Shown piece by piece: positions 7,893-15,966 of a DNA stretch of 51,181 bases. Position 1 is the first letter of the stretch, and every line of letters starts with the position of its first letter. Under the pieces are notes generated by a model that was not told the origin of the DNA, made no database searches, and worked only from the letters and a program-made list of their open reading frames with translations. The DNA lies in assembly GCA_017883025.1 (NCBI GenBank), contig JADGOH010000036.1, positions 1-51,181 of the forward strand, in the 5' to 3' direction. This stretch comes from Acidimicrobiales bacterium. Lineage in GTDB: Bacteria > Actinomycetota > Acidimicrobiia > Acidimicrobiales > RAAP-2. The position numbers and the translations under genes are program-made.

Positions 7893-9539
7893 TCACCCCA
7901 GATCGAGCGTGCGGGTCAGCTCCACCGATTCGAGCATCCGCCGGTCGTGGGAGACCAGCAGGAGCGTCCCCGTGAAGCTGCGCAGCGCCGACTCCAGCTG
8001 CTCGATGGCCGGCAGGTCCAGGTGGTTGGTCGGCTCGTCGAGCACGAGGAAGTTGACCCCGAGTGACTGAAACACGGCCAGCTCCGCCCTGGTCCGTTCG
8101 CCGGGGGACAGTGTGCCCGCCGGCCTCGTGACCTGCTCCGCCTGGAGGCCGAACTTCGCCAGCAGCGACCGCGCCTCCGTCAGAGTGACGCCGCACCGGT
8201 CGCACACCTCACGCACCAGGTCGCGGTCGCCGCCGAGCGCCCGACGGTCCTGGCCGAGCACGCCGGGCACCACACTCGGCCCGATCCACCGCTCGCCCGA
8301 GGTCAGCGGGACCGTGCCGAGCACTGCACCCACCAGGGTCGACTTCCCCGTCCCGTTGGCCCCGGTCAGACCCAGCCGGTCGCCCCAGTCGATCTGCAGG
8401 TCGATCGGCCCGAGCCGGAACGTACCCCGGTCCATCACGGCGCCGGACAGTCGGGCGACGACCGCGCCGGCCCGGTCGGTCTCCTCGATGGTGAACCGGA
8501 GGTCCCACCCCTCCCAGGGCTTGTCCACTGCGTCGAGCGAGGCGAGCGCGCGGTCCGCCTGCCGCGCCTTGGACGCGAGCTTCTCGGTCCGGTCCACCCG
8601 GAAGCCCCGCGCCGCCTTGTCGTTGTCCCGCGGAGAGCGCGACTCCTTGGCCACGCCCTTGGTCGCCCACTCGCGCTGCTGCTGGGCGCGTCCCTCGAGC
8701 TGCGACCGGCGCCGCTCATAGGTGGCGAACGCCTCGCCGGCGTGGCGGCGGGCGGTGACCCGCTCCGCCTGATAGCCGGCCCAGCCACCCCCGTACTCCC
8801 GTCCGGTGCGGAGGTGCTCGTCGAGCTCGAGCACGGTGGAGACGGTGCGCTCGAGGAAGTCCCGGTCGTGGGACACCAGCACCAGTCCGCCCTGCCTGCC
8901 GGTCACCCACGCCTCCAGCCGCTGCAGCCCGGCGAAGTCGAGGTCGTTCGTCGGCTCGTCCAGCAGGGTGACCGAGAACCGCGACAGCTCGATGCCGGCC
9001 AGCGCGACCTTGGCCTCCTGGCCGCCGGACAACGTCGCGGTCGGGCGGTCGGCCAGTGCCGACCCGACACCGAGGTCGTCCAGGACGGCGTCGATGCGAG
9101 CGTCGAGGTCGCCCGCCCCCAGGGCGGTGAACCGCTCGAGGGCGACCGCGTACCGCTCGTCGGCGGCCGACGTGGCCGCCGCCAGTCCGGATGCCGCAGC
9201 GGTGAGCTCGTCTTCGGCGGCTCGGGCCCCGGTGCGCCGTGTCAACAGGGCGCGCACGGTCTCGCCTGGCACCCGCTCGTGCTCCTGGGCCAGGTAGCCG
9301 ACCGTCGCCGTCGCCGGGTCGAGCGTCACCGAGCCGCCGTCGGGCTCGTCGAGGCCGGCCAGGAGCCGCAGCAAGGTCGACTTGCCGACGCCGTTCGGTC
9401 CCGTCACCCCGATGCGGCTTTCGGGGCCCACCGTCACGGAAACGCCGTCGAGGACCATGCGGCCGGCACGGTCGGAGCGCAGGTCGCGGGCGACCAGGGT
9501 GGCGGGTGTGGCGGTCGGTGCGGAACGGGGTGCGGGCAT
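7893..9539 (-). CDS. ABC-F family ATPase
   Basis: A 548-aa soluble protein with two ABC nucleotide-binding domains and no membrane segments. Domain 1: Walker A GPNGVGKST (residues 47-55), signature LSGGQEAKVALA, Walker B LLDEPTNDLD. Domain 2: Walker A GANGTGKST, signature LSPGERTRAELA, Walker B LVLDEPTNHLD. A charged linker of about 80 residues rich in Arg/Lys/Gln separates them, as in ribosome-acting ABC-F factors. Members act as translation factors or protect the ribosome from antibiotics; I cannot tell which here. A GAGG element lies 5 nt before the ATG. Confidence 0.9.
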   Translation of the reverse strand: MPAPRSAPTATPATLVARDLRSDRAGRMVLDGVSVTVGPESRIGVTGPNGVGKSTLLRLLAGLDEPDGGSVTLDPATATVGYLAQEHERVPGETVRALLTRRTGARAAEDELTAAASGLAAATSAADERYAVALERFTALGAGDLDARIDAVLDDLGVGSALADRPTATLSGGQEAKVALAGIELSRFSVTLLDEPTNDLDFAGLQRLEAWVTGRQGGLVLVSHDRDFLERTVSTVLELDEHLRTGREYGGGWAGYQAERVTARRHAGEAFATYERRRSQLEGRAQQQREWATKGVAKESRSPRDNDKAARGFRVDRTEKLASKARQADRALASLDAVDKPWEGWDLRFTIEETDRAGAVVARLSGAVMDRGTFRLGPIDLQIDWGDRLGLTGANGTGKSTLVGAVLGTVPLTSGERWIGPSVVPGVLGQDRRALGGDRDLVREVCDRCGVTLTEARSLLAKFGLQAEQVTRPAGTLSPGERTRAELAVFQSLGVNFLVLDEPTNHLDLPAIEQLESALRSFTGTLLLVSHDRRMLESVELTRTLDLG

Positions 9540-9680
9540 CAGGACCTCGGGGACCGGGGGGCGGAGGGTGCGGGCGGGCTCGACCGGGTCTCAGTGCACA
9601 TGTCGAGCGTACCGCCCGCAAGGGACGTCCGGGCGGCCGTGCCCGCTGCCGCCGGCCGTCATCCGCCCCGGTCACCTGCG

Positions 9681-9686
9681 TAGGAT
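9681..9686 (+). promoter_or_regulatory. -10 element, leaderless start of 9693 CDS
   Basis: TAGGAT followed by 6 nt and then ATG; no Shine-Dalgarno sequence. Confidence 0.55.
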
Positions 9687-9692
9687 CCCGTC

Positions 9693-10148
9693 ATGATCGC
9701 CGAGCGCCTGGCCGAGCTGGGGATCGACCTGCCACCGGTGTCCCCGCCGGCCGGCAACTACGTGGGCTGCGTCGTCGTCGACAGGACCGTCCACGTCGGG
9801 GGCCACGGCCCCATCGGTGGGCCCGAGCGGTTCGCCGGCAAGGTCGGCGCCGACCTCACCCTCGAGGACGGCTACCGGGCAGCGCGGGCCACCGGACTTT
9901 CGATCCTGGCCACACTGACCGCCGAGCTCGGCGACCTCGACCGGATCGAGCGGTTCGTCAAGGTGTTCGGCATGGTCAACGTGGCCCCGGGCTTCAACCG
10001 GACCCCTGCCGTCGTCGACGGGTGCTCGGACCTGCTCGTCGAGGTGTTCGGCGAGGCCGGACGGCACACGCGCAGCGCGGTGGGCATGGCCGAACTGCCC
10101 TTCGACATCCCCGTAGAGATCGAGTTGATCGCCCGGCTGCGGGGCTGA
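9693..10148 (+). CDS. RidA/YjgF-like family protein
   Basis: A 151-aa member of the YjgF/YER057c/UK114 superfamily. It begins MIAERLAELGIDLPPV and has the longer, about 150-aa form common in actinobacteria. Typical features are NYVGCVVVDRTVHVGGHGPI, the segment ARATGLSILATLTAELGDLDRIERFVKVFGMV (abbreviated here) and SAVGMAELPFDIPVEIELI. Classical RidA hydrolyses reactive enamine/imine intermediates, but the usual catalytic Arg of the R-x-A motif is not clear here, so it may belong to a non-RidA subgroup. It is a single gene between convergent neighbours. Confidence 0.85.
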   Translation: MIAERLAELGIDLPPVSPPAGNYVGCVVVDRTVHVGGHGPIGGPERFAGKVGADLTLEDGYRAARATGLSILATLTAELGDLDRIERFVKVFGMVNVAPGFNRTPAVVDGCSDLLVEVFGEAGRHTRSAVGMAELPFDIPVEIELIARLRG

Positions 10149-10173
10149 GCCCGGTGCGTCCGCCCGACCCCGG

Positions 10174-11595
10174 TCAGGGTGCCGCGCAGCAGGTGCCCCC
10201 GCCGGGCAGTCCCCGGAGCCGGGATGCCAGGGTGGTCAGCTGCTGCTCGAGCAACCCCACCGCGTCCGCCTGCTGGAGTGGAACCGCTCCTGCACCCAGG
10301 TCTGACGGCCGTGCCGTCGCCGGTCGGGGGGCCTCGTGGTCGGCGGACGACGCCCCGGCCCAGCGCTGGTCGGGGGCCACGTCGGGTGCACCCGGGGGTC
10401 GGGCGGACCCGTCCACCCCGGCGAACGTGCCGAGGTAGGTCCGTCGGTGGTCGCCCGTCGTCCACAGAAGCCTCGTGCCGCCGGGGTCAAAGGCGAACTC
10501 GGGGATGACGGTGTCCAGGCTCGTCAGCCGTCGGACGGACCCGGTGGCGAGGTCGAGCTCGTAGAGATCGGTCCGGAACGCCGGATCCAGGATCGTGAGG
10601 ATGAAGAACGGACCGAACACCTCGTTCTCCATGGGCGGGTCGTAGCCGATCGAGCGCGCGGCGGTCACGACCGTCTGCGCCCACGTCGGGCTGCCGCGGC
10701 TCGACATCCAGATCACGTCGCGCCCGTCGGGGGTGAATGCGGCCTGCTCGTCCCACCCCGGATTGCCGTCGGTCAGGTGGACCCAGGCGGACGCGCCGTG
10801 ACCCCCCAGCCGCACGAGGTAGAGCTCCGAGTTCAACCAGCCGACCGACCGGCCGCCGCCCGAGCTGAAGCGGGTCACCAGCACGCCGCTGCCGTCCGGG
10901 GACCAGGACTGTGTCTCGTAGGCGTTGTCGCCGGCCGGGGCGATCTGCACGGGTACGCCCAACCGGGGTCTCCCGGACGCGTCGAGCCTGAAGTCGGCCA
11001 GGAGCACGGTCCACTGGGTGCCCCCGGTCGCCGCCGGCCCGTAGTGCACCTGGGTCCACGCCAGGCGCCTCCCGTCGGGTGACCAGGCCGGGTGGTAGTT
11101 GTCGTAGGGGGAGGTGTCGCCGGGCAGGACGTCCCCGGGCACCGTTGTCCTCGCCCCGGTGAGCCTCGTCACCCCGGTCCCGTCCGGGCGCATGGCGTAC
11201 AGGTCGGTACCCATGCCTCCGAGGCACGGCGCGCCGTACGTCGTCCGCTGCCCCCGGAACGAGCAGAACAGGATCCAGTCGCCCTGGGGCCGCTCCAGGG
11301 GGAAGCCGTTCGGCCCCGGCTGCCCGCACGTGAGGCACGACGGGTGCGTGCCATCGAGCCGCGACACGTAGACCTGCGACACCCCGGACCGGTCGGCCTC
11401 GTTGGAGAGCACCCGGCCGTCGGGTGTCCATGTCGGGTCCTGGCCGAAGGTGAACCCGTTGACCGCGGTGGTGAAGCGGGACGTGGCGAACGGCACGGGC
11501 GCCGGGGCCGACGGGGCAGTGGCGGTCGGGGTCGCGCAGCCGGCGGCGGACAGGAGGGCCAGCGCCAGGACGAACCCCGTCCGCACCCGGCTCAT
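10174..11595 (-). CDS. PD40/TolB-type beta-propeller lipoprotein
   Basis: A 473-aa lipoprotein: MSRVRTGFVLALALLSAAGC carries a signal peptide and lipobox, with C20 as the predicted lipidation site. The mature protein contains several WD40-like PD40 repeats of the form PTWTPDGR, HPAWSPDGRRLAW, QSWSPDGSGVLV, AAFTPDGRDVIW and FAFDPGGTRLLW. Such propellers bind proteins or ligands outside the membrane. Its ATG overlaps the stop of the upstream metallo-hydrolase (ATGA), so it is translationally coupled. The ORF track runs past the real start to 12477. The C-terminal CC pair (GTCCAAP) is unexplained. Confidence 0.83.
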   Translation of the reverse strand: MSRVRTGFVLALALLSAAGCATPTATAPSAPAPVPFATSRFTTAVNGFTFGQDPTWTPDGRVLSNEADRSGVSQVYVSRLDGTHPSCLTCGQPGPNGFPLERPQGDWILFCSFRGQRTTYGAPCLGGMGTDLYAMRPDGTGVTRLTGARTTVPGDVLPGDTSPYDNYHPAWSPDGRRLAWTQVHYGPAATGGTQWTVLLADFRLDASGRPRLGVPVQIAPAGDNAYETQSWSPDGSGVLVTRFSSGGGRSVGWLNSELYLVRLGGHGASAWVHLTDGNPGWDEQAAFTPDGRDVIWMSSRGSPTWAQTVVTAARSIGYDPPMENEVFGPFFILTILDPAFRTDLYELDLATGSVRRLTSLDTVIPEFAFDPGGTRLLWTTGDHRRTYLGTFAGVDGSARPPGAPDVAPDQRWAGASSADHEAPRPATARPSDLGAGAVPLQQADAVGLLEQQLTTLASRLRGLPGGGTCCAAP

Positions 11596-12569
11596 GCCAG
11601 GCAGCAGACGTGCGTGGTCAGGGGCCCGTCGTTCCAGGTGATGGCGTCGAGCACGGCCGCCATCTGGTCCATGGGGCGGCCCTCGGCGTCGGCGTAGGCC
11701 CGGTGGAGGTTCAGGACGATGCGCTCGGCATCGGCCCAGTCGCCGAAGGCGCCGAGGTCGGCCTGGCGGGCCAGCTCGAGCGGGGCGATCCCCTCGGCCC
11801 GGCCCTCGGCGGCCAGGTCCAGCACGAACCGGTAATAGCGCTCGTGATCGGCCAGCACGGCGGACAGGTCGGCCGCCGGGGCCAGCGGGCCGTGTCCCGG
11901 CACCACCACGTCGGGACCGAAACCGGCGATCCACTCGAGCGAGCGGAGCGCCCCGTCGACCGACCCGGCGAACACCAGGGGGGTCAGCCCCACGAAGAGC
12001 AGGTCGCCGCTGAACAGCACCCGCTCCGCCGGCAGCCACGCCACCAGGTCGCCCTCGGTGTGGGCGGCGTGGCCGGGATGGACGAGGTCGACGCGCCGGG
12101 AGCCCGAGTGCACGGTCAGGTCCGAGCGGATCACGATCGTGGGGACGCGGCGGGTGACCGCTCCCCAGTCCGGCACCGGTTGCCAGGCGGGCGGGCAGCC
12201 GTCGATGAGGGGGTCGACGAGCAGGTGCTCCCGCATCACCTCGTGCCCGATCAGCGCCACCCCGTCGGGAAGGAGCGAATTGCCGTAGGTGTGGTCGCCG
12301 TGCTCGTGGGTGTTGACCGCGAACCGGACCGGCGCCCCGCCGGTGGCGGCGTCCACGGCGTCCAGGAACCGGCGGGTGCGCGATTCGGTGGCGCAGGTGT
12401 CGACGATCAGGGTGCCGTCGGCACCGGTCACCGCGCCGGCATTGTTGAGCCACCAGGTGCCGTCGGGCTGGAGCCACGCATGGACGCCCTCGGCCACCTC
12501 GACCAGGTGGCCGGCGGACACGGTCGGGTCAGGGCGGTGGGCGTGTGCCTCGTCGCTCGAGCTGTCCAC
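11592..12569 (-). CDS. metallo-beta-lactamase-fold hydrolase
   Basis: A 325-aa enzyme with the H-x-H-x-D-H zinc motif in VNTHEHGDHTYGN (H88, H90, D92, H93), a further metal ligand in HPGHAAHTEGD, and VPGHGPLAPA near the C-terminal half. These are the features of an MBL-fold hydrolase of the alkyl-sulfatase/quinoprotein-relay-like group. The substrate is unknown. The GTG start (VDSSSDEAH) was chosen because AAGGAG lies 4 nt upstream; the ORF track starts 13 codons earlier. It follows the Ltp3-like gene (67 bp away) and overlaps the PD40 lipoprotein start, so it may be the tail of the Ltp operon. Confidence 0.85.
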   Translation of the reverse strand: MDSSSDEAHAHRPDPTVSAGHLVEVAEGVHAWLQPDGTWWLNNAGAVTGADGTLIVDTCATESRTRRFLDAVDAATGGAPVRFAVNTHEHGDHTYGNSLLPDGVALIGHEVMREHLLVDPLIDGCPPAWQPVPDWGAVTRRVPTIVIRSDLTVHSGSRRVDLVHPGHAAHTEGDLVAWLPAERVLFSGDLLFVGLTPLVFAGSVDGALRSLEWIAGFGPDVVVPGHGPLAPAADLSAVLADHERYYRFVLDLAAEGRAEGIAPLELARQADLGAFGDWADAERIVLNLHRAYADAEGRPMDQMAAVLDAITWNDGPLTTHVCCLA

Positions 12570-12635
12570 GTGGCTCCTTCCCGGCCCCGGGCCTCGGCCC
12601 GGCGGCATCGGTCGGCGTCAGGTCATGTCAGGCGG

Positions 12636-13790
12636 TCAGGGTTTGGCGCTCCCGACGACCCACATGGAGAAGAACTGTGAGCCGCCTCCGTAGGCCTGGC
12701 CGAGCGCCAGCTTGGCGCCGTCGACCTGGTGCTCGCCGGCCTGGCCGCGCACCTGCATGGCCACCTCGAGGAAGCGCAGCATGCCCGAGGCGCCGATCGG
12801 GTTCGACGACAGCACGCCGCCCGACGCGTTCCACGGGATGTCACCGTCGAAGGCGGTGGCCCCCGACTCGGTCAGCTTCCACCCGTCGCCCAGGTCGCAG
12901 AAGCCGAGGTTCTCCAGCCACATCGGCTCGTACCAGCTGAAGGGCACGTAGACCTCAGCGCAGTCGAACTGCTCGCGGGGGTTGGTGACCCCGGCCTGCC
13001 GGTAGACGTCGGCCGAGCAGTCACGTCCGGCCTGCGGGTTGATCTGGTCGCGCCCGGCGAACATCGTCGGCTCCGACCGCATGGCCATGCCGTGGACCCA
13101 GGCCGGTGGATAGTTGCCCGACACCGCGTCCTCGGCGGCCAGCACCATGGCGGCGGCGCCGTCCGAGGACGGGCACGCCTCGAGGTACCGCAGCGGGTCC
13201 CACAGCATCATCGAGTCCTCGACCATCTTCATGTCGATGTCGGCCAGGTGCAGGTGCGCATACGGGTTCCGCATGGCGTTCTTGCGATCCTTGACCGCCA
13301 CCATCCGGCCGATGTAGTCGGGCGCGCCCGACCGGCGCATGTAGGCCCGGATGTGCGGTGCGAAGTACCCGCCGGCGCCGGCCAGCAGCGGCGCGGCGAA
13401 AGGCTGCGGTACCGACAGCGCCCACATGGCGTCGGAGTCGGACTGCTTCTCATAGGCCACCGTCAGCACCCGCTTGTGGATGCCCGACGAGACGAGGTGC
13501 GCGGCCACCAGGGCGGTCGAGCCGCCCACGGAGCCGGCGGTGTGCACGCGGAACATCGGCTTGCCCACGGCTCCCAGGGCCGGTGCCAGGTAGATCTCCG
13601 GCATCATGTTTCCCTCGAACATGTCCGGGGCCTTGCCGATCACCACGGCGTCGATGTCCGACCAGGTGAGGTCGGCGTCGGCCAGGGCCATCTTCGCGGC
13701 CTCGCGCACCAGGCCGGCGATGGAGACGTCGTCCCGCTTGGCCTTGTGGTGGGTCTGGCCCACCCCGATGACTGCACAGCGCTCTGCCAT
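12636..13790 (-). CDS. thiolase-fold lipid-transfer protein, Ltp3-like
   Basis: A 384-aa thiolase-superfamily protein of the SCP-x/Ltp group. It opens MAERCAVIGVGQTHHKAKRD. The position of the catalytic Cys of true thiolases reads AGSVGGST, with no Cys, and the C-terminal GHP motif is replaced by NASGGVLSSNPIGASG, so it cannot use ordinary thiolase chemistry. Related actinobacterial proteins (Ltp2, Ltp3, Ltp4) act in sterol catabolism; Ltp2 is a retro-aldolase working with a DUF35 partner. Order and sequence suggest the equivalent of mycobacterial Ltp3 (Rv3523), from memory. Its ATG overlaps the previous stop by one base (TGATG). Confidence 0.83.
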   Translation of the reverse strand: MAERCAVIGVGQTHHKAKRDDVSIAGLVREAAKMALADADLTWSDIDAVVIGKAPDMFEGNMMPEIYLAPALGAVGKPMFRVHTAGSVGGSTALVAAHLVSSGIHKRVLTVAYEKQSDSDAMWALSVPQPFAAPLLAGAGGYFAPHIRAYMRRSGAPDYIGRMVAVKDRKNAMRNPYAHLHLADIDMKMVEDSMMLWDPLRYLEACPSSDGAAAMVLAAEDAVSGNYPPAWVHGMAMRSEPTMFAGRDQINPQAGRDCSADVYRQAGVTNPREQFDCAEVYVPFSWYEPMWLENLGFCDLGDGWKLTESGATAFDGDIPWNASGGVLSSNPIGASGMLRFLEVAMQVRGQAGEHQVDGAKLALGQAYGGGSQFFSMWVVGSAKP

Positions 13791-14869
13791 CACGCACCAC
13801 CCTCCAGGACGCACACGAGATTCTGTTGGAGACACGGCCCCGACGTGGCGTGGGCCACGGCCCGGTCGGCCGCACCCGAGCGGATCCGCTCGGCTGCTTC
13901 GCCGATCCGGATGAGCCCGGCCGACATCAGCGGGTTGGCGGCCAGCGCACCTCCCGACGGGTTGATCGCCACGGAGTCGTCGAGGCCGAGCGCCTCGGCG
14001 AGGATCAGCTCCTGATGGGCGAAGGGGGCGTGGATCTCGGCCACGTCGACCTTGCCGGCGGCCACGCCGGCCACCTCGGCGGCCTTGGCCGTCGACGGCG
14101 ACGTCGTGAGGTCGCGGGCGCCGAGCGAGTGCGTCTCGATCCGGTGGTCGAACCCGGTGATCCACACCGGCCGGTCTGACCACGCGGTGGCCTTGTCACC
14201 GGCGGCCAGCACCACGGCTGCGGCGCCGTCCGTGATCGGCGGCAGCGTGTGGCGGCGCAGCGGCGCGACCACGTAGTCGTCCTGGAGCAGCACCTCGGGG
14301 GCGATGTCGTTGGCCACCTGGGACTTGGGATTGGAGAGGGCGTCCCGGCGGCTCCTCGAGGCCACGGCGGCGAAGTCGGCCTCGGTCGCCTTGCCCGAGT
14401 CGATCAACGCGCGGGCCTGCAGCGCACTGAGGCTCACGATGTCCGGCCACATCGGGGCCTCGTAGTACGGGTCGAGCTGCAGCGTGAGGATCTCGCTGAG
14501 GTCACCCAGCGACGAGCGGCCGAACGAGTACACCAGGGCGGCATCGATCTCGCCCTCCTGGAGGAGCACCCATGCCTCGTACAGGGCCCAGGCGCCGTCC
14601 ATCTCGACGTGGCTCTCGCTCCGGGGCGGCCAGACACCCACGGCGTCGAGGGCCATCACGAAGCTGAAGGGCCCCCCGATCAGGTAGTCGGTGGAGCCTG
14701 AGCAGATGAAGTCGACGTCGTCCTTGGTGATCCCGATGTTGCCGAACACCTCGGCGATCACCGGCATCAGCCCCTCGACCTCGTTGCGCTCGTCGTCCTT
14801 TCGGACGTTCTGCGACTGGGCGAAGGAGGCGATGGAGACGGGGCGGACGGCCCGTGCGGCGGCGCTCAC
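13790..14869 (-). CDS. thiolase-fold lipid-transfer protein, Ltp4-like
   Basis: A 359-aa thiolase-superfamily protein. The start is the GTG of VSAAARAVRPVSIASF, preceded by AAGGAG 5 nt upstream and overlapping the DUF35 stop (GTGA); the ORF track incorrectly extends it to 15382. The usual nucleophile region reads SHVEMDGAWAL with no Cys, and the C-terminal motif is NPSGGALAANPLMSAG, lacking the GHP histidine. These substitutions match the Ltp4 type (mycobacterial Rv3522 by memory). With its Ltp3-like neighbour and DUF35 partners it probably forms an aldolase-like complex in steroid or related acyl-CoA degradation. Exact substrate unknown. Confidence 0.83.
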   Translation of the reverse strand: MSAAARAVRPVSIASFAQSQNVRKDDERNEVEGLMPVIAEVFGNIGITKDDVDFICSGSTDYLIGGPFSFVMALDAVGVWPPRSESHVEMDGAWALYEAWVLLQEGEIDAALVYSFGRSSLGDLSEILTLQLDPYYEAPMWPDIVSLSALQARALIDSGKATEADFAAVASRSRRDALSNPKSQVANDIAPEVLLQDDYVVAPLRRHTLPPITDGAAAVVLAAGDKATAWSDRPVWITGFDHRIETHSLGARDLTTSPSTAKAAEVAGVAAGKVDVAEIHAPFAHQELILAEALGLDDSVAINPSGGALAANPLMSAGLIRIGEAAERIRSGAADRAVAHATSGPCLQQNLVCVLEGGA

Positions 14870-15372
14870 AGGTACTCCTTGTAGGTGTCGTAGTCGGCGT
14901 CCGGCTCGCCGTTGGGCCGGAAGTACCGGACCGAGGCGAGGGACGGTGTCAGGTCGGACTCGTCGACCCACACCGCCTCGACCCGCATGCCCATGCGGAT
15001 CTGGTCGGTGGGAATCTCCTGGAGCAGCCCCATGAAGGAGAGGTTCGCCCCGTCGAGCAGGATCTGGGCGCAGATGTAGGGGATCTCGATGGACTGGCCG
15101 GCGAACGGCACATTGACCACGCAGTAGGTGGTGACGGTGCCGGCGTTGCCGAGCAGCACGTCCTCGGTCGTGGGGACGCCGTCGGTCGGGCACGACCCGC
15201 GGCTGGGCACGTAGACCTTGCCGCAGACCGAGCAGCGCTGGCCGTGGAACTCGCCGCGCTCGAGGCCCCGGAGGAACTTCGACTGGGCGACCCCGGGGGT
15301 GAAGTCGAAGTCCAGCCGGATGGGGGTGGCGAGCGTCGTCACCGGCCCCTGATCGGTCGTCTCGTCGGCCAT
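14866..15372 (-). CDS. DUF35 OB-fold protein with zinc ribbon
   Basis: A 168-aa DUF35 protein. Residues about 15-50 form a rubredoxin-like zinc ribbon: GEFHGQRCSVCGKVYVP followed by RGSCPTDG, giving C-x2-C and a CP pair partner. The OB-fold follows (GTVTTYCVVNVPFAG, IPYICAQILLDG, MRVEAVWVD). Such proteins are obligate partners of Ltp-type thiolase-fold enzymes. The start at 15372 overlaps the stop of the preceding DUF35 gene by one base (TGATG); the stop overlaps the Ltp4-like GTG. Four genes are thus translationally chained. Confidence 0.87.
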   Translation of the reverse strand: MADETTDQGPVTTLATPIRLDFDFTPGVAQSKFLRGLERGEFHGQRCSVCGKVYVPSRGSCPTDGVPTTEDVLLGNAGTVTTYCVVNVPFAGQSIEIPYICAQILLDGANLSFMGLLQEIPTDQIRMGMRVEAVWVDESDLTPSLASVRYFRPNGEPDADYDTYKEYL

Positions 15373-15830
15373 CAGGAGGCACCTCCCTCGACCACGAACG
15401 CCTCGACGTCGGCCATGGCGCCGATGCGCTCGGCCTCGGGCCGGAAACGGGCGGTCACCCGTGTGCCGGTGGCCAGGGCGTCCGGACCCGGTGCATCGAC
15501 CGCGTGCAGCATCGCCGTGTTGGCGCCGTCCAGCGTGATGAGCGCCCAGGCGAACGGCGACTGCAGCGGGTGCTTGCGGAGCGGGTGGGACACCCACGCC
15601 CACGACTCGACGACGCCGCCGGGGCCGACCTCGACGAGCTCGCCCACGTCGTCGCTCGTGATCGGGTCGTACTCGGTGGGCGGCACGATGACCCGGCCGT
15701 CGGACCCGGTGGCCCCGACGAACCGACCGTCGCGCAGCGCTGTCAGGAATGCGCCGATGACCGGACCCGTCGAGCGCGAGTACGGATACTCGAGTCGGTG
15801 CTCTGCGTGCAGGACCTCACTGTCGGCCAT
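15372..15830 (-). CDS. DUF35 OB-fold protein lacking the zinc ribbon
   Basis: A 152-aa protein with the DUF35 OB-fold pattern (GVVESWAWVSHPL, SPFAWALITLDGANTAMLHAV, GTRVTARFRPEAE). It contains no cysteine at all, so the zinc ribbon is lost; the equivalent stretch reads DGRFVGATGSDGRVIVPP. Together with the next gene it adds to about 320 aa, close to the length I recall for the single mycobacterial DUF35 protein Rv3521, so the pair may be a split version. It is the first gene of the operon, with GGGGAGG before the ATG and a KstR-like operator 46 bp upstream. Confidence 0.75.
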   Translation of the reverse strand: MADSEVLHAEHRLEYPYSRSTGPVIGAFLTALRDGRFVGATGSDGRVIVPPTEYDPITSDDVGELVEVGPGGVVESWAWVSHPLRKHPLQSPFAWALITLDGANTAMLHAVDAPGPDALATGTRVTARFRPEAERIGAMADVEAFVVEGGAS

Positions 15831-15876
15831 GCCGGACCTCCCCTACGTGCGTGTGTCGGACGTGACGGGTGAAATG

Positions 15877-15890
15877 TAGAACAGATTTCA
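15877..15890 (-). promoter_or_regulatory. KstR-like operator upstream of Ltp/DUF35 operon
   Basis: TAGAACAGATTTCA matches TnnAACnnGTTnnA, the steroid-repressor (KstR) consensus as I remember it, at 7 of 8 fixed positions. It lies between the divergent DUF35 operon and the sulfatase gene. It is embedded in a second symmetry, TGAAAT-9 nt-ATTTCA (15870-15890). Confidence 0.5.
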
Positions 15891-15954
15891 GTTTTGCGCC
15901 TCCACGCCCCCCGGGCAGTTGGCGCCGTCCCCGCCGTGGTCGGCCCGTGGGCGC

Positions 15955-15960
15955 TACCGT
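15955..15960 (+). promoter_or_regulatory. -10 element, leaderless start of sulfatase
   Basis: TACCGT, then 6 nt, then ATG at 15967. This spacing supports the start chosen for the sulfatase. Confidence 0.5.
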
Positions 15961-15966
15961 TCCCAC

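Noticed and set aside
10174-12477. ORF-track start of the PD40 protein at 12477
   Set aside because: The upstream part is antisense-quality sequence overlapping the metallo-hydrolase; the signal peptide and lipobox begin at 11595.
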